Source: Bacillota bacterium (GTDB taxonomy: Bacteria > Bacillota > UBA4882 > UBA8346). From it: a stretch of 64,000 nt of DNA. The stretch's first letter is position 1; each line of letters begins with the position of its first letter. The position numbers were made by a program, and so were the translations under genes. Below the pieces are notes generated by a model, which saw nothing but the letters and a program-made list of their open reading frames with translations, ran no database searches and had not been told where the DNA came from. The DNA lies in contig JAKPCT010000185.1 of the NCBI GenBank assembly GCA_029553165.1, positions 1-64,000 on the forward strand, in the 5' to 3' direction. Positions 42,573 through 51,688 of the stretch are shown piece after piece.

Positions 42573-44150
42573 ATGTTTAAGTTGATCAGCAAAAAACTAC
42601 GATTTTTAAAGAAAATGCTGGAATCACAGGTCAGTACCAAACAGCAGTCGTCAGCGACGGAACTTGCCTCAAGATTAGATCTTAATATTGGAAAAGTTAA
42701 AGAGAAGCTTGGAGACAGTTCTGATGTTATCATTCGTCGTTTTATGATCAATGGTATTCGGATGGAGTATGCAGCGATCATTTTTATTGAGGGGCTGGCT
42801 GATAAAACCATAATTAATGATAATATTTTGCAGCCCTTGATGAATGCTGAAAATCAAAATTTCAAAAACCGAATTGACTTGGACTTTGTCGCAGAGAATT
42901 TACTGACTGTAGGTGGTGTCCAACGGGTAAATACTGTTGAAGAACTGATTGAAGCTGTATTGACAGGGGATACAGCAATTATTTTGGAACATTCTGATAC
43001 GGCTTTGTTTGTCAACACAAAAGGTTGGGAGAAGCGGTCCATAACTGAGCCGGATACTGAAATTGTCATTAAAGGACCGCGTGAAGGGTTTACTGAGACA
43101 CTGCGGATTAACACCTCTTTAGTACGGCGACGAATCGAACATCCGGCGCTTCGGTTTGAAACAATGAAGATCGGTAAAAAAACCCGCACTGATATTTGTA
43201 TTGCCTATCTTGAAGGATTAACCAATCCCAAGCTGGTGGCGGAAGTAAAACGGCGTTTGGGACGAATCAATATTGATGGTATCCTGGCCTCTGGGTTTAT
43301 TGAACAGTTTATAGAGGATGCTCCGTATTCACCATTTATGACAGTCGGTTATACCGAAAGACCGGATGTCTGTACTGCAAAGTTATTGGAAGGCAGGGTA
43401 GCGATCTTTGTTGACGGAACTCCGGTGGTAAATACAGTTCCTTACTTAATGTATGAAGGTTTTCAAAGTCCCGATGATTATAATTTTCGTCCTTTTTTTG
43501 CAACTTCAGTGCGCTGGTTTCGTTATCTGGCTTTTTTTGTCAGTATTCTGTTGCCGGCAGTTTATGTGGCCCTTGCTTCGTACCATCAAGAGTTGATCCC
43601 AACACCGCTGTTAATCTCAATGGCAGCAGCGACAGAAGGGACTCCGTTTTCGGCGTTGATTGAGGCGTTGGGTATGGGAATGGTCTTTGAACTCTTGAGA
43701 GAAGCCGGTATCAGGCTGCCACGACCGATTGGTCAGGCGGTGTCAATCGTTGGAGCATTGGTTATCGGTGAAGCGACGGTCTCGGCTGGTCTGGTCGGGG
43801 CGCCAATAGTTATTGTTGTTGCTTTTACGGCTATTTCATCATTTTTAGTTCCGGTGCAGGTTGAAGCCGGATTGATGCTGCGGGTTGGACTGACTATTTT
43901 AGCGGGGTTTTTAGGAGCATACGGAATTATTGGTGGTTTAATCTTTGTTTATATTCATTTAGCTTCGTTACGTTCGTTTGGGACGCCTTATCTGGCTCCA
44001 TTAGCGCCGCTGATACCGGCTGATTTTAAAGATACCATTGTAAGTGTACCGATTTGGGCAATGTTTAAACGGCCACGTAACTTAGGAATACAGGATCCTA
44101 TTCGTCAGAAATTTAAATTAATGCCACAACCTGAGGAACAAGATGAATGA
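42573..44150 (+). CDS. spore germination receptor subunit A (GerA family)
   Basis: 525 aa from ATG 42573 with GGGAGAG 4-5 nt upstream (TTG 42561 is an in-frame alternative). The GerA-type soluble N-terminal domain (about residues 30-310) is followed by about five membrane helices. Signatures are 'YMEYAAIIFIEGLADK'-like near residue 65, 'ALFVDGTPVVNTVPYLMYEGFQSPDDY' and 'TPLLISMAAATEGTPFSALIEALGMGMVFELLREAGIRLPRPIGQAVSIVGALVIGEATVSAGLVGAPIVI'. It senses germinants in the spore inner membrane with the C and B subunits encoded next. It overlaps gerC by 8 bases. Confidence 0.93.
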   Translation: MFKLISKKLRFLKKMLESQVSTKQQSSATELASRLDLNIGKVKEKLGDSSDVIIRRFMINGIRMEYAAIIFIEGLADKTIINDNILQPLMNAENQNFKNRIDLDFVAENLLTVGGVQRVNTVEELIEAVLTGDTAIILEHSDTALFVNTKGWEKRSITEPDTEIVIKGPREGFTETLRINTSLVRRRIEHPALRFETMKIGKKTRTDICIAYLEGLTNPKLVAEVKRRLGRINIDGILASGFIEQFIEDAPYSPFMTVGYTERPDVCTAKLLEGRVAIFVDGTPVVNTVPYLMYEGFQSPDDYNFRPFFATSVRWFRYLAFFVSILLPAVYVALASYHQELIPTPLLISMAAATEGTPFSALIEALGMGMVFELLREAGIRLPRPIGQAVSIVGALVIGEATVSAGLVGAPIVIVVAFTAISSFLVPVQVEAGLMLRVGLTILAGFLGAYGIIGGLIFVYIHLASLRSFGTPYLAPLAPLIPADFKDTIVSVPIWAMFKRPRNLGIQDPIRQKFKLMPQPEEQDE

Positions 44151-45342
44151 ACATAATAATTTATTTAAAATTAATAATAGTAAATTTATTAAGATTATCT
44201 TTTTAATATGCTGTTGTTTATTGGTCTCCGGTTGTTGGGATCAGGTAGAGTTGGAACAATTGGCGATGGTTATTGGAGTTGGAATTGACTATGAACCAGA
44301 GACTAAAGAGATTAAATTGGTGACCGAGATTATGAAACCGGGTCAGATGAAGAGTCCGGGTCCATCTACAAGTGTGACTGGTAGTGAGGATAGCGAAGGA
44401 GCAGTTTTTTTATTGGAAAGTAAAGGAAGGACGGTCTTTGAGGCAGTGCGGGAGCTGGCTCGGGAGAATAGTCGTCGGACAAAGTGGACTCACAGTGAAG
44501 TGATTATCCTGGGAAAATCAGTGGTTGAAAAAGGGGCAAGTAATTTCTTAGACTACTTTATTCGGGATCCGGAGCCACGTCCGCTGCAATGGATTTTAGT
44601 AGCGGAAACAGAATCAAAGACAGTATTTGAAGCTAAACCGGAGCTCGAAAGTGCTGTAGCAATGGCGGTTGATGGCTTATTAGAAAATGCTAAGCTTACT
44701 TCGAAAGTACAACCAGTAGATTTAATTCAATTCATTAGTTATCTAATTAGTAAAACAACTTCGCCTACCGCTCCAATTATTACAGCTAGTAATGAAGGTG
44801 ATAACAAGAAGCTGGAGTTAAGTGGAACTGCAGTTTTCAAGAAAGACAAGATGGTCGGCAGGTTAAATTTAGTTGAAACCCGTGGAATGTTGTGGGTGAC
44901 AGGTAAAGTTAAAAGTGGCGTTATCGTGATTGATCTAGGTGATGAACAATGGAATTGTCTCAAAATTATCAGGGCTAAAAGTAGTTTTAAGCCAAGGTTA
45001 AAAGATGGAGAACTGGAAGTTGAAGTAAATGTTAATCTAATCACTACTCTTGGAGGACAGATTTCTGATGTAGACATGTCAACTTCTGAAGGTTTAAAGA
45101 TTTTAGAGAAGTTGGCTGCAAAAGAGATTAATAAGGAAGTGATGGGCGCGGTAAAGAAAGCGCAAAGCTTAAGAACAGATATTTTCGGTTTTGGCGAGGC
45201 ATTTCATCGTAAATATCCGAAAAGATGGGCTAAGTTAGAGCCGGACTGGGAGCAATTATTTCCGAAGATTAAAGTTAAGGTCCGGTCGAATGTTATTGTT
45301 GAATTGGTTGGTAAGACAACGAAACCGCTTGGTACATTATGA
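44143..45342 (+). CDS. spore germination receptor lipoprotein subunit C (Ger(x)C)
   Basis: 399 aa. A lipobox is clear: LLVSGC with the lipidated C31, after a basic, hydrophobic leader. The mature protein begins CWDQVELEQLAMVIGVGIDY, the hallmark of GerAC/GerBC/GerKC proteins. 'VFEAVRELARENSRRTKWTHSEVIILG' and 'FIRDPEPRPLQWILVA' follow. It is anchored to the outer face of the spore inner membrane and completes the receptor. The last codons (KPLGTL) are echoed downstream of the small D-subunit-like gene, evidence of duplication. Confidence 0.93.
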   Translation: MNEHNNLFKINNSKFIKIIFLICCCLLVSGCWDQVELEQLAMVIGVGIDYEPETKEIKLVTEIMKPGQMKSPGPSTSVTGSEDSEGAVFLLESKGRTVFEAVRELARENSRRTKWTHSEVIILGKSVVEKGASNFLDYFIRDPEPRPLQWILVAETESKTVFEAKPELESAVAMAVDGLLENAKLTSKVQPVDLIQFISYLISKTTSPTAPIITASNEGDNKKLELSGTAVFKKDKMVGRLNLVETRGMLWVTGKVKSGVIVIDLGDEQWNCLKIIRAKSSFKPRLKDGELEVEVNVNLITTLGGQISDVDMSTSEGLKILEKLAAKEINKEVMGAVKKAQSLRTDIFGFGEAFHRKYPKRWAKLEPDWEQLFPKIKVKVRSNVIVELVGKTTKPLGTL

Positions 45343-46459
45343 TAATAGGGGGGGATAAAGGTTGCAACTTGAAGCGGGAAAGATCTCCGGTTCGGAATTG
45401 ATCTTTATTGTTGTTGCTTTTATCTTTGGTTCCTCAATATTACTGTTGCCAGGCTTAGATGCTGAGAATATGGGTTGGTTAGCAATTATTTGCGGATTAA
45501 TTCTAGGGATTGGTTTTGCTTCGATCTATACTACGCTTGCTATGCGGTTTCCTGGAAAGAATTTTGTAGAGATCAGCGAAGCGGTATTTGGGAAGTTAAT
45601 CGGTAAATTTATCGCAGTCGCTTTTTTAGGATATTTGTTTCATCTCGGTTCGTTGGTTGTAACTGACTATCACAATTTTATCAAGTTAATTTTATTAGTA
45701 GAAACACCGTCTTCGGTTATTGTTTTATTTGCATTGCTGATTATCAGTTATGGAGTATGGCATGGGATAGAAGTTTTGGGTCGTGTTGCTCAGGGAATGG
45801 TCATTTTAACAGTTGGGTTGACTCTGTTGTCTTTTGTGTTACTCACCAACAAGATGGATTTTAATAATTTTTTACCATTGTTTGATCTGCCCTTAAAACA
45901 GTTTTTATGGGCTAGTTATGGTACCGGAACATTTCCGTTTGGAGAGGTGGTAGCTTTTTTAATGATATTTGCAGCTTTGGACCGTCCCAAGCAGATTCGG
46001 GCTTTGGTATTTAAAGGAATGATTTATGGGTGGATGTTCTTATTTTTTGCTTCGATTAGGACGATTGCAATTTTGGGGCCGACGATGGAGATTTTTGTAT
46101 ATCCGGTTTTTCAGACCAGTAAATTAATTTCAATCGCTGATGTATTTACCAGGTTAGAGATCATCACGGGAATTGTCTTTTTAATGATGGGTTTTTTGAA
46201 GATTGGTATTTTATTATACGGGGCAGCTATAGGGACGGCGCAATTGTTTCAATTGAATTCTTACAGAACGTTGGTGTTGCCTTTGGGATTACTAATGGGG
46301 CTGGTGGCATTGATTAATTTTCCCAATGTGATTGAAAACATCAAACATGCGAATGATATTTATCCAATCTATGCAACAGTGTTTATTCTGGTAATACCAT
46401 CGATCACATTAGTTGTAGCGATAATTCGGAGATTACCTAAGAATGAGAGGGGAAATTAG
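45322..46459 (+). repeat. tandem duplication unit, copy 1
   Basis: Copy 1 begins in the last codons of gerC with AAACCGCTTGGTAC and extends through the first gerB. A second copy starts at 46674 with the same 14 bases, then TTTATGATAAT, and runs through the second gerB. The offset is 1352 bp. Confidence 0.8.
45362..46459 (+). CDS. spore germination receptor permease subunit B (GerB family), copy 1
   Basis: 365 aa, TTG start with GGGGGGATAAAG upstream. It has about ten membrane helices and belongs to the endospore-germination (GerAB/GerKB) branch of the amino acid/polyamine transporter superfamily. Motifs are 'ISGSELIFIVVAFIFGSSILLLPG', 'EISEAVFGKLIGKFIAVAFLGYLFHLG' and 'FPFGEVVAFLMIFAAL'. It forms the germinant-binding or ion-conducting part of the receptor with A and C. 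It is about 80% identical by eye to the second copy at 46713. The small D-like gene starts right after its stop. Confidence 0.92.
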   Translation: MQLEAGKISGSELIFIVVAFIFGSSILLLPGLDAENMGWLAIICGLILGIGFASIYTTLAMRFPGKNFVEISEAVFGKLIGKFIAVAFLGYLFHLGSLVVTDYHNFIKLILLVETPSSVIVLFALLIISYGVWHGIEVLGRVAQGMVILTVGLTLLSFVLLTNKMDFNNFLPLFDLPLKQFLWASYGTGTFPFGEVVAFLMIFAALDRPKQIRALVFKGMIYGWMFLFFASIRTIAILGPTMEIFVYPVFQTSKLISIADVFTRLEIITGIVFLMMGFLKIGILLYGAAIGTAQLFQLNSYRTLVLPLGLLMGLVALINFPNVIENIKHANDIYPIYATVFILVIPSITLVVAIIRRLPKNERGN

Positions 46460-46675
46460 ATGCTTTTAATTGTTTTAATCTTACTCTTTGCCGCCGGTAT
46501 TGAAGTTCCAAAGATGTTGTATGAGCGTCACTGGAGAGATTTGTTTGTCTTTACATTGATTACAATCACCGGGATTGTTTTGGGAATCTTAATCCAAATG
46601 CAAGTAAGAATACCATATGTAGGAGTAATAATCACCAGGTTGGTTGAGAAATACTTTATCAATATTTTCCGGTAA
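46460..46675 (+). CDS. small two-helix germination protein (D-subunit-like)
   Basis: 71 aa. It begins directly after the gerB stop, and its ribosome binding site (GAGAGGGG) is inside gerB. Two membrane helices (about residues 1-16 and 28-48) with a short charged loop (PKMLYERHWRDLF) match the small 'D' subunits reported in some ger operons, which modulate receptor function. The identification rests on size, helix layout and operon position. It is encoded only after the first gerB copy. Confidence 0.65.
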   Translation: MLLIVLILLFAAGIEVPKMLYERHWRDLFVFTLITITGIVLGILIQMQVRIPYVGVIITRLVEKYFINIFR

Positions 46676-47798
46676 ACCGCTTGGTACTTTATGATAATGG
46701 GAGGGAAAGAGATTGCGACTTGAAACGGGAAAGATCTCCGGTTCAGAGTTGATCTATATTATTGTTGCTTTTATCTTTGGTTCATCGATATTATTATTAC
46801 CAGGTTTAGGAGCTGGAAGTATGGGTTGGCTAGCAATCATTCTGGGATTGATTTTAGGGCTTGGTTTTGCTTCGATCTATACTGCTCTTGCGATGCGGTT
46901 TTCTGGAAAGAATTTTGTAGAGATCAGCGAAGCGGTATTTGGAAGGTTAATCGGTAAATGTATTGCGTTTGTTTTTTTAGGATACTTGTTTTACCTTGGT
47001 TCATTGGTTATAACTAATTATTATGATTTTATTAAGCTTATCCTTTTAAACGAAACTCCATCAGCAATCATTGTTTTATTTAGTGTATTAATTATCAGTT
47101 ATGGAGTGTGGCATGGGATTGAAGTTTTGGGCCGTGTTGCCCAGGGAATGGTCATTTTGACAGTGGGGTTGTTTCTGTTATTGTTTGTTTTACTCTTTAA
47201 CAAGATGGATATTAATAATTTTTTTCCATTATTTGATCTGCCCTTAAAGCAGTTTTGGTGGGCTGCGTATGGTGCAGGGACATTTCCGTTTGGAGAGGTA
47301 GTAGCTTTTTTGATGGTATTTGCAGCTTTGAACCGTCCCAAGCGGATTCGTGCCTTGGTATTTAAAGGAATGATCTACGGGGGAATAATCTTATTTTTAG
47401 CTTCAATTAGAACAATTGCAGTTTTTGGGCATACAATGGAGATTTTTGTTTATCCGTTTTTTCAGACCGGTAAATTGATTTCAATTGCTGATGTATTTAC
47501 CCGGTTAGAGATCATTTCGGGAATGAGTTTTTTGATGATGGGTTTTTTAAAGATTGCTGTTTTATTATATGGAACAGTTTTGGGGACAGCGCAAGTATTT
47601 CGGTTGAATTCTTACCGACCGCTGGTATTGCCTTTGGGATTGTTAATGGGGCTTGTGTCAATGTTAAATTTCCCCAGCGTGATTGAGAACGTTAAACATG
47701 CTAATGATATTTATCCAATTTATTCAACGGTGTTTATCTTGGTAATACCGTTGTTCACACTGGCTGTAGCATTATTTCGGAAATTACTGAGAAAATGA
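46674..47798 (+). repeat. tandem duplication unit, copy 2
   Basis: This stretch repeats the region from the gerC 3' end through gerB. Its first bases AAACCGCTTGGTAC are a remnant of gerC codons for KPLGT out of any gerC context. The following ribosome binding site and TTG start also repeat those of copy 1. No D-like gene follows this copy. Confidence 0.8.
46713..47798 (+). CDS. spore germination receptor permease subunit B, copy 2 (tandem duplicate)
   Basis: 361 aa, TTG start with GGGAGGGAAAG upstream. It has the same ten-helix GerB architecture as copy 1; nearly every motif is kept ('GSELIYIIVAFIFGSSILLLPGLGAG', 'VFGRLIGKCIAFVFLGYLFYLG', 'FPFGEVVAFLMVFAAL'). Differences cluster in the membrane helices and loops, consistent with altered germinant response. 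The frame is intact, so the copy is probably functional. Two B subunits with one A and one C suggest alternative receptor assemblies. No clear terminator follows. Confidence 0.92.
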   Translation: MRLETGKISGSELIYIIVAFIFGSSILLLPGLGAGSMGWLAIILGLILGLGFASIYTALAMRFSGKNFVEISEAVFGRLIGKCIAFVFLGYLFYLGSLVITNYYDFIKLILLNETPSAIIVLFSVLIISYGVWHGIEVLGRVAQGMVILTVGLFLLLFVLLFNKMDINNFFPLFDLPLKQFWWAAYGAGTFPFGEVVAFLMVFAALNRPKRIRALVFKGMIYGGIILFLASIRTIAVFGHTMEIFVYPFFQTGKLISIADVFTRLEIISGMSFLMMGFLKIAVLLYGTVLGTAQVFRLNSYRPLVLPLGLLMGLVSMLNFPSVIENVKHANDIYPIYSTVFILVIPLFTLAVALFRKLLRK

Positions 47799-47928
47799 GA
47801 GAAAATTAATTTTAATTAATTTAAATAATAAAAAATTTCTTATAAATATTTTCCAGTTGGCAATAGGAAATTGATAATAAGAAAACGAATATTAACAACT
47901 AAAAATTGTAACTTAAGGAGTGAATGCG

Positions 47929-48168
47929 TTGGCGGATATAAAATTTGAGATTAAGAAGAATCTGAAAGTTCTGTCAGAGAATTATAAGGGGTGGACCAAA
48001 GAGATTAATCTGGTGAGTTGGAATGATCGCGCTCCTAAGTTGGATATCCGCGAATGGGATTCCGAGCATGAAAAGATGAGTAAAGGGATTACATTAACAA
48101 AAGAAGAGTTAGAGTTGTTGAAAGAATGGTTGCTTGAGACCGATTTGGACGAATTAGATCTTGATTAA
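47929..48168 (+). CDS. YdbC-like PC4-family protein
   Basis: 79 aa from TTG 47929, 8 nt after AAGGAG; GTG 47920 is in frame but overlaps that site. It matches the bacterial YdbC/PC4-like family: 'ADIKFEIKKNLKVLSENYKGWTKEINLVSWNDRAPKLDIREWDSEHEKMSKGITLTKEEL'. PC4 proteins bind single-stranded DNA through a curved beta-sheet; the bacterial role is unclear. The gene stands alone, with a long hairpin downstream. Confidence 0.82.
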   Translation: MADIKFEIKKNLKVLSENYKGWTKEINLVSWNDRAPKLDIREWDSEHEKMSKGITLTKEELELLKEWLLETDLDELDLD

Positions 48169-48180
48169 ATGGCTATATTA

Positions 48181-48218
48181 GTCCAAAATCCGATCGGTTT
48201 TCTGATCGGATTCTGGAC
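48181..48218 (+). terminator. long hairpin after the YdbC-like gene
   Basis: GTCCAAAATCCGATC (48181-48195) pairs with GATCGGATTCTGGAC (48204-48218) with one A-C mismatch and an 8-nt loop. There is no T-tract after it, so it may be an mRNA 3'-end stabiliser or terminate poorly. Confidence 0.5.
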
Positions 48219-48613
48219 AAGATGGTGCTTGTTGGATTATGGTTTGGCGGGGATTAAACTTATCTGAAACTTGTATATTACTAACATATGTAAAAGTTAT
48301 TAAAATTGGAATGTGACGAAAAGCATTTATTAGTTGGCGGCCTGCTGATGTTTTCGTCCTCGCTAATCGATACACAAACCGCTTTGGGCCGGATCGAAGA
48401 GTTAAGACCGTCGTTTCACTAATAAGGATAATATGAAGATATTTTACCCGTTTTTAGTGTCAGCAGTTACGACGATTAGCTCTAAGCTGCCGCCATTAAT
48501 ATAATAACCATAGACCGAAAAAATAATACCGGAAATTATTTTGCAAATATTAACAGTCTTGCAGGTAAATTTCACAATTAATAAATTATTATTTTGAAAA
48601 AAGTAATTACCTC
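48219..48613. other. intergenic region with fold elements, no gene seen
   Basis: No credible coding frame is seen on either strand. A notable inverted repeat is GACGAAAAGCAT (48315-48326) with ATGTTTTCGTC (48348-48358), 11 bp with one bulged G around a G/C-rich loop. The GC content near 48330-48410 is higher than in the flanks. A small RNA is possible but I cannot assign a family. Confidence 0.35.
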
Positions 48614-48642
48614 TTGACAATAAGCTTATTATTTAATATCAT
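48614..48642 (+). promoter_or_regulatory. promoter of the NrtR-like gene with internal palindrome
   Basis: TTGACA (48614-48619), 17 nt, TATCAT (48637-48642). It is a near-consensus sigma-A promoter. The spacer begins with AATAAGCTTATT (48619-48630), a perfect 12-bp palindrome placed where a repressor would block RNA polymerase. Autoregulation by the downstream regulator is inferred. Confidence 0.7.
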
Positions 48643-48700
48643 TGGAATGTTAAAATCATTAAAATAAAATCTGTATACAAAAAAGTTGAGGTGAGTTAAA

Positions 48701-49609
48701 ATGAGTAATAGTACGATCAAAGACAAACAAGGACTTACCGAAGAACAATTTTTAGAACAGTATGATGTTTCTAAATATGATAGACCGTCTGTTACCGTTG
48801 ATATGTTAATTTTAACGATAATGGATGAAGAGAAAGAAAATTATCGCAAGTTACCTGAGAAAAAGTTAAAATTATTATTGATTAAACGAGGCGAACACCC
48901 TTATATCGGACAATGGGCTTTACCAGGGGGGTTTGTTGGAGTAAACGAAAGTATTGATGCTGCTGCAATCAGAGAGTTGAAGAGTGAGACTAATATTGAC
49001 AACATTTATATGGAACAACTTTATACTTGGGGCGATCCAGGCCGTGATCCGCGTACCAGAGTCATCAGTTGTTCTTATATGGCATTGGTCGACAGTACTG
49101 CTTTGAAGATTAAAGCGGGTGATGATGCTGCTGATGCTGCCTGGTTTGAATTTAAATACAAGATAGTTCAGGAACACCGGACCGAACTCGAAAAAGGTCA
49201 TCAGCTTGAACGATTAATTAAGATTGAGCTGGTTAATGAATTGGCTACTTTGACTGCCACAGTTAAAGTTACTGAAACCGTAAAGAACCGTTCAACCCGT
49301 TATAGCAGAGAAATTGTTGATTCTCAAGGCATCGCCTTTGATCATGCTGTAATGATGGAATACGCGATTGAACGTTTGCGCAACAAACTGGAATATACTG
49401 ATTTAGCATTTAGTTTGGTGCCAGAATTGTTTACTTTGACTGAATTACAGAAAGTTTATGAAGTAATACTGGGCAAGGAACTGTTAGCAGCTGCTTTTAG
49501 AAGAAAGATTGCCAATATGGTGATTGAAACCGAACAATATACCAGGGATGCTGGGCATCGGCCATCACAACTATTCAGGTTTAATCCTAATTGGAGATAT
49601 GAGAAATAA
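48701..49609 (+). CDS. NrtR-like Nudix-domain transcriptional regulator
   Basis: 302 aa, AGGTGAGTTAAA before the ATG. An N-terminal Nudix domain (about residues 30-170) joins a C-terminal winged helix (about 218-300): 'LAFSLVPELFTLTELQKVYEVILGKELLAAAFRRKIANMVI', the NrtR hallmark. NrtR proteins repress NAD-metabolism or related genes and sense ADP-ribose. The Nudix box keeps G77, E83, R91, E92 and E96 but has S95 for the usual Glu and N98 for Gly, so hydrolysis is likely lost. No NAD gene is adjacent. Its own promoter contains a palindrome. Confidence 0.85.
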   Translation: MSNSTIKDKQGLTEEQFLEQYDVSKYDRPSVTVDMLILTIMDEEKENYRKLPEKKLKLLLIKRGEHPYIGQWALPGGFVGVNESIDAAAIRELKSETNIDNIYMEQLYTWGDPGRDPRTRVISCSYMALVDSTALKIKAGDDAADAAWFEFKYKIVQEHRTELEKGHQLERLIKIELVNELATLTATVKVTETVKNRSTRYSREIVDSQGIAFDHAVMMEYAIERLRNKLEYTDLAFSLVPELFTLTELQKVYEVILGKELLAAAFRRKIANMVIETEQYTRDAGHRPSQLFRFNPNWRYEK

Positions 49610-49641
49610 AAAATCCGGGATTTTAATCCCGGATTTTTTTC
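49608..49641. terminator. bidirectional terminator between convergent genes
   Basis: ATCCGGGATT (49613-49622) and AATCCCGGAT (49625-49634) form a 10-bp stem. T's follow on the plus side and A's precede it, so it works for both the NrtR-like gene and the convergent chemoreceptor gene. Confidence 0.85.
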
Positions 49642-49660
49642 ATATAATAATTTAAATTTC

Positions 49661-51325
49661 TCAATCAATTTCGGTAGTTTTCTTTAGGTTGACAGCAATT
49701 TGTGTCAAACGTTGGGATAAATCCGAAACCATTCTGACGATTTTTTCCACATCAACCACACTGGCGCTGACCTGTTGTAAAGAGGCGGCTTCTTCAACGG
49801 ATACTGCGGCAATTGTCTGCATGGCGTAAAGAATTTGATCTTTATTCTCATCCATCGATTTTAGATTTTCTGTTTCTTGAGCAATTTTTTCAGCAATGGC
49901 ATCGATCGATGCGGCAATTTCATGAAATGCCTTCTCGGTGCTGATAACAGCCTGTCCTTGTTTTGCTGCAATCTCTTTGGTGTTTTCCATCGCTGTAACA
50001 ACTTTGTTAATCTCTGATAGAATTTGATTGATTATTTTACTGATTTTATTGGTGGAATTAGCGGTTTGATCAGCTAATTTAGTGACTTCTTCGGCAACGA
50101 TGGTAAATCCTTTACCTGCATCACCGGCCCTGGCAGCTTCAATAGCCGCATTTAATGCCAACAGGTTGGTCTGATCAGCAATCTCTTTGATTGTTGCTAC
50201 AATATTCTCGATCTGTTTTGCCATATTATTTAAGGAATCGATCCGTTCACCGACGGTTTGAATATTTCTTTGAGTTTCCAGCGATTTTGATTTTAAAACT
50301 TCAACTGCCTGAAGTCCATGGTGACTAAGGTTTTTGGTGGCTTCCGAGACATGCTGAATGTTTTCGGATGCAGCAGATGTTTCTTGGATCGAGTTTGAAA
50401 GATTGGCAGTTTTTTCGGTAATTTTCTGAAATTCACTTGCTTGTTTGGTAACACCGTCGGAGATCTGTTCAATTGCTTCAGACAGACGGCTGATGAATTC
50501 GACGGAATTATGGGATGAACGTTCGAGTTCTTGTGCTGATTCAATCAAAATACTACTTTCATTATTGACGGTGCTGTTTACGTTGACCATTCTGTTTTTG
50601 GCAGCCTCAATAGTTTTGATCATCTCTTGTTGCTTTTCAATCTGCATAAATGAGTTATCAGTAATCATGTCTTTAACAAGTAATAAGAAGATGAAGGTGG
50701 CGAACGCATTCATAAAACTCATTGGGAGAAAGATTGAAGTGAACAGCACCCACGAACCTTCTAAAAAAGGCTTGGCATAAGAGACATGATTGAGAAATTG
50801 AATGTGCGAAACTATTGGGACAATTACCTGGATGTGCATTATTTGGAAGATGAATGCCAAGATCCCGAAGGTAATGACATCTTTTAAATTGAGATTATTA
50901 ACATTAATTTTGCGGTGTTTAACAATTAATGAGCTGAGATAACCAATTAAAATAGTAGCAATTCCGCAACCATATGCAGTCCAACCGCCACACCCGAAAC
51001 GAAAGATACCGCCAATGAGACCAACTGTTGTACCAACGACAGGGCCGCCTAAAACTGCTGCCAGAATGGCGATCGAATCACGGATGTTTACTTTGGCATC
51101 AACTACATCAATGGTAAATTGGTTGGTTGACGCCAAACAAATCAAAATCCCGAGAAAAATGCTCAGTGCGATCTGCTTGTAAGTAAATAATACTGACTTA
51201 GGTTCGGATAATAAGGTGTAAATAACATGTTTGAAACGGGTGAGGATGTAAAGGATGCAAAGGCAGACACAGAGAAAGATAAATAAGGTATAAAGCACAT
51301 CAGAAATCACTTTTAAGTTAAACAT
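49661..51325 (-). CDS. methyl-accepting chemotaxis protein with LytS-type 5TM sensor
   Basis: 554 aa on the minus strand from the ATG at 51325-51323, chosen for AAGGGG upstream and a start just before the first helix; the frame is open 28 codons further up. The N-terminal third is a five- to six-helix 5TMR_LYT-type sensor ('[39 protein letters not shown]'). The signalling domain carries the tip '[39 protein letters not shown]'. There is no HAMP domain. It should signal through the CheW/CheA in this window; the ligand is unknown. Confidence 0.9.
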   Translation of the reverse strand: MFNLKVISDVLYTLFIFLCVCLCILYILTRFKHVIYTLLSEPKSVLFTYKQIALSIFLGILICLASTNQFTIDVVDAKVNIRDSIAILAAVLGGPVVGTTVGLIGGIFRFGCGGWTAYGCGIATILIGYLSSLIVKHRKINVNNLNLKDVITFGILAFIFQIMHIQVIVPIVSHIQFLNHVSYAKPFLEGSWVLFTSIFLPMSFMNAFATFIFLLLVKDMITDNSFMQIEKQQEMIKTIEAAKNRMVNVNSTVNNESSILIESAQELERSSHNSVEFISRLSEAIEQISDGVTKQASEFQKITEKTANLSNSIQETSAASENIQHVSEATKNLSHHGLQAVEVLKSKSLETQRNIQTVGERIDSLNNMAKQIENIVATIKEIADQTNLLALNAAIEAARAGDAGKGFTIVAEEVTKLADQTANSTNKISKIINQILSEINKVVTAMENTKEIAAKQGQAVISTEKAFHEIAASIDAIAEKIAQETENLKSMDENKDQILYAMQTIAAVSVEEAASLQQVSASVVDVEKIVRMVSDLSQRLTQIAVNLKKTTEID

Positions 51326-51670
51326 ATGGAAACCCCTTATGTAAATTTTTTGTTTAATTATACATTTGAAAGTTAAAAAATTCAATATCTGTCTATTAAC
51401 AGAAAACAAAGAAAATTTAGCTATTATGCAGCTTAACGCTTAAAAATAGAAATTAATTCTATTTTTTGAAAGAAAATGGACTTTATCAGGATTTTAATCC
51501 CTGAAATAAAGGTTATTAGCATATAGAAGGATAAATAAAATTTTGGGAGAATCTCTGAAAGGTTATTTGGATATTTATATTCTTTAATAATATCAATGTT
51601 TAATCCGGAATAATCTTAAGTAATCGCATAATTTCCGAGTAAAAACAAAACCTAAATGTTGGTAAGGCAA
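51326..51670. other. divergent intergenic region between the chemoreceptor and tldD
   Basis: No gene is seen. Two inverted repeats stand out: AAAAATAGAA (51442-51451) with TTCTATTTTT (51457-51466), and TCAGGATT (51486-51493) with AATCCCTGA (near 51496-51504, one bulge). They lie between the two divergent starts and may include promoter-proximal control sites, but no convincing -35/-10 pair was found in either direction. Confidence 0.4.
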
Positions 51671-51688
51671 TTATAGGGAGATGGTTTA

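Noticed and set aside
51326-51480. Sigma-D promoter for the chemoreceptor on the minus strand
   Set aside because: A CAGATAT resembles the sigma-D -10, but TAAA is 24 nt away instead of about 15, so the pair does not fit.
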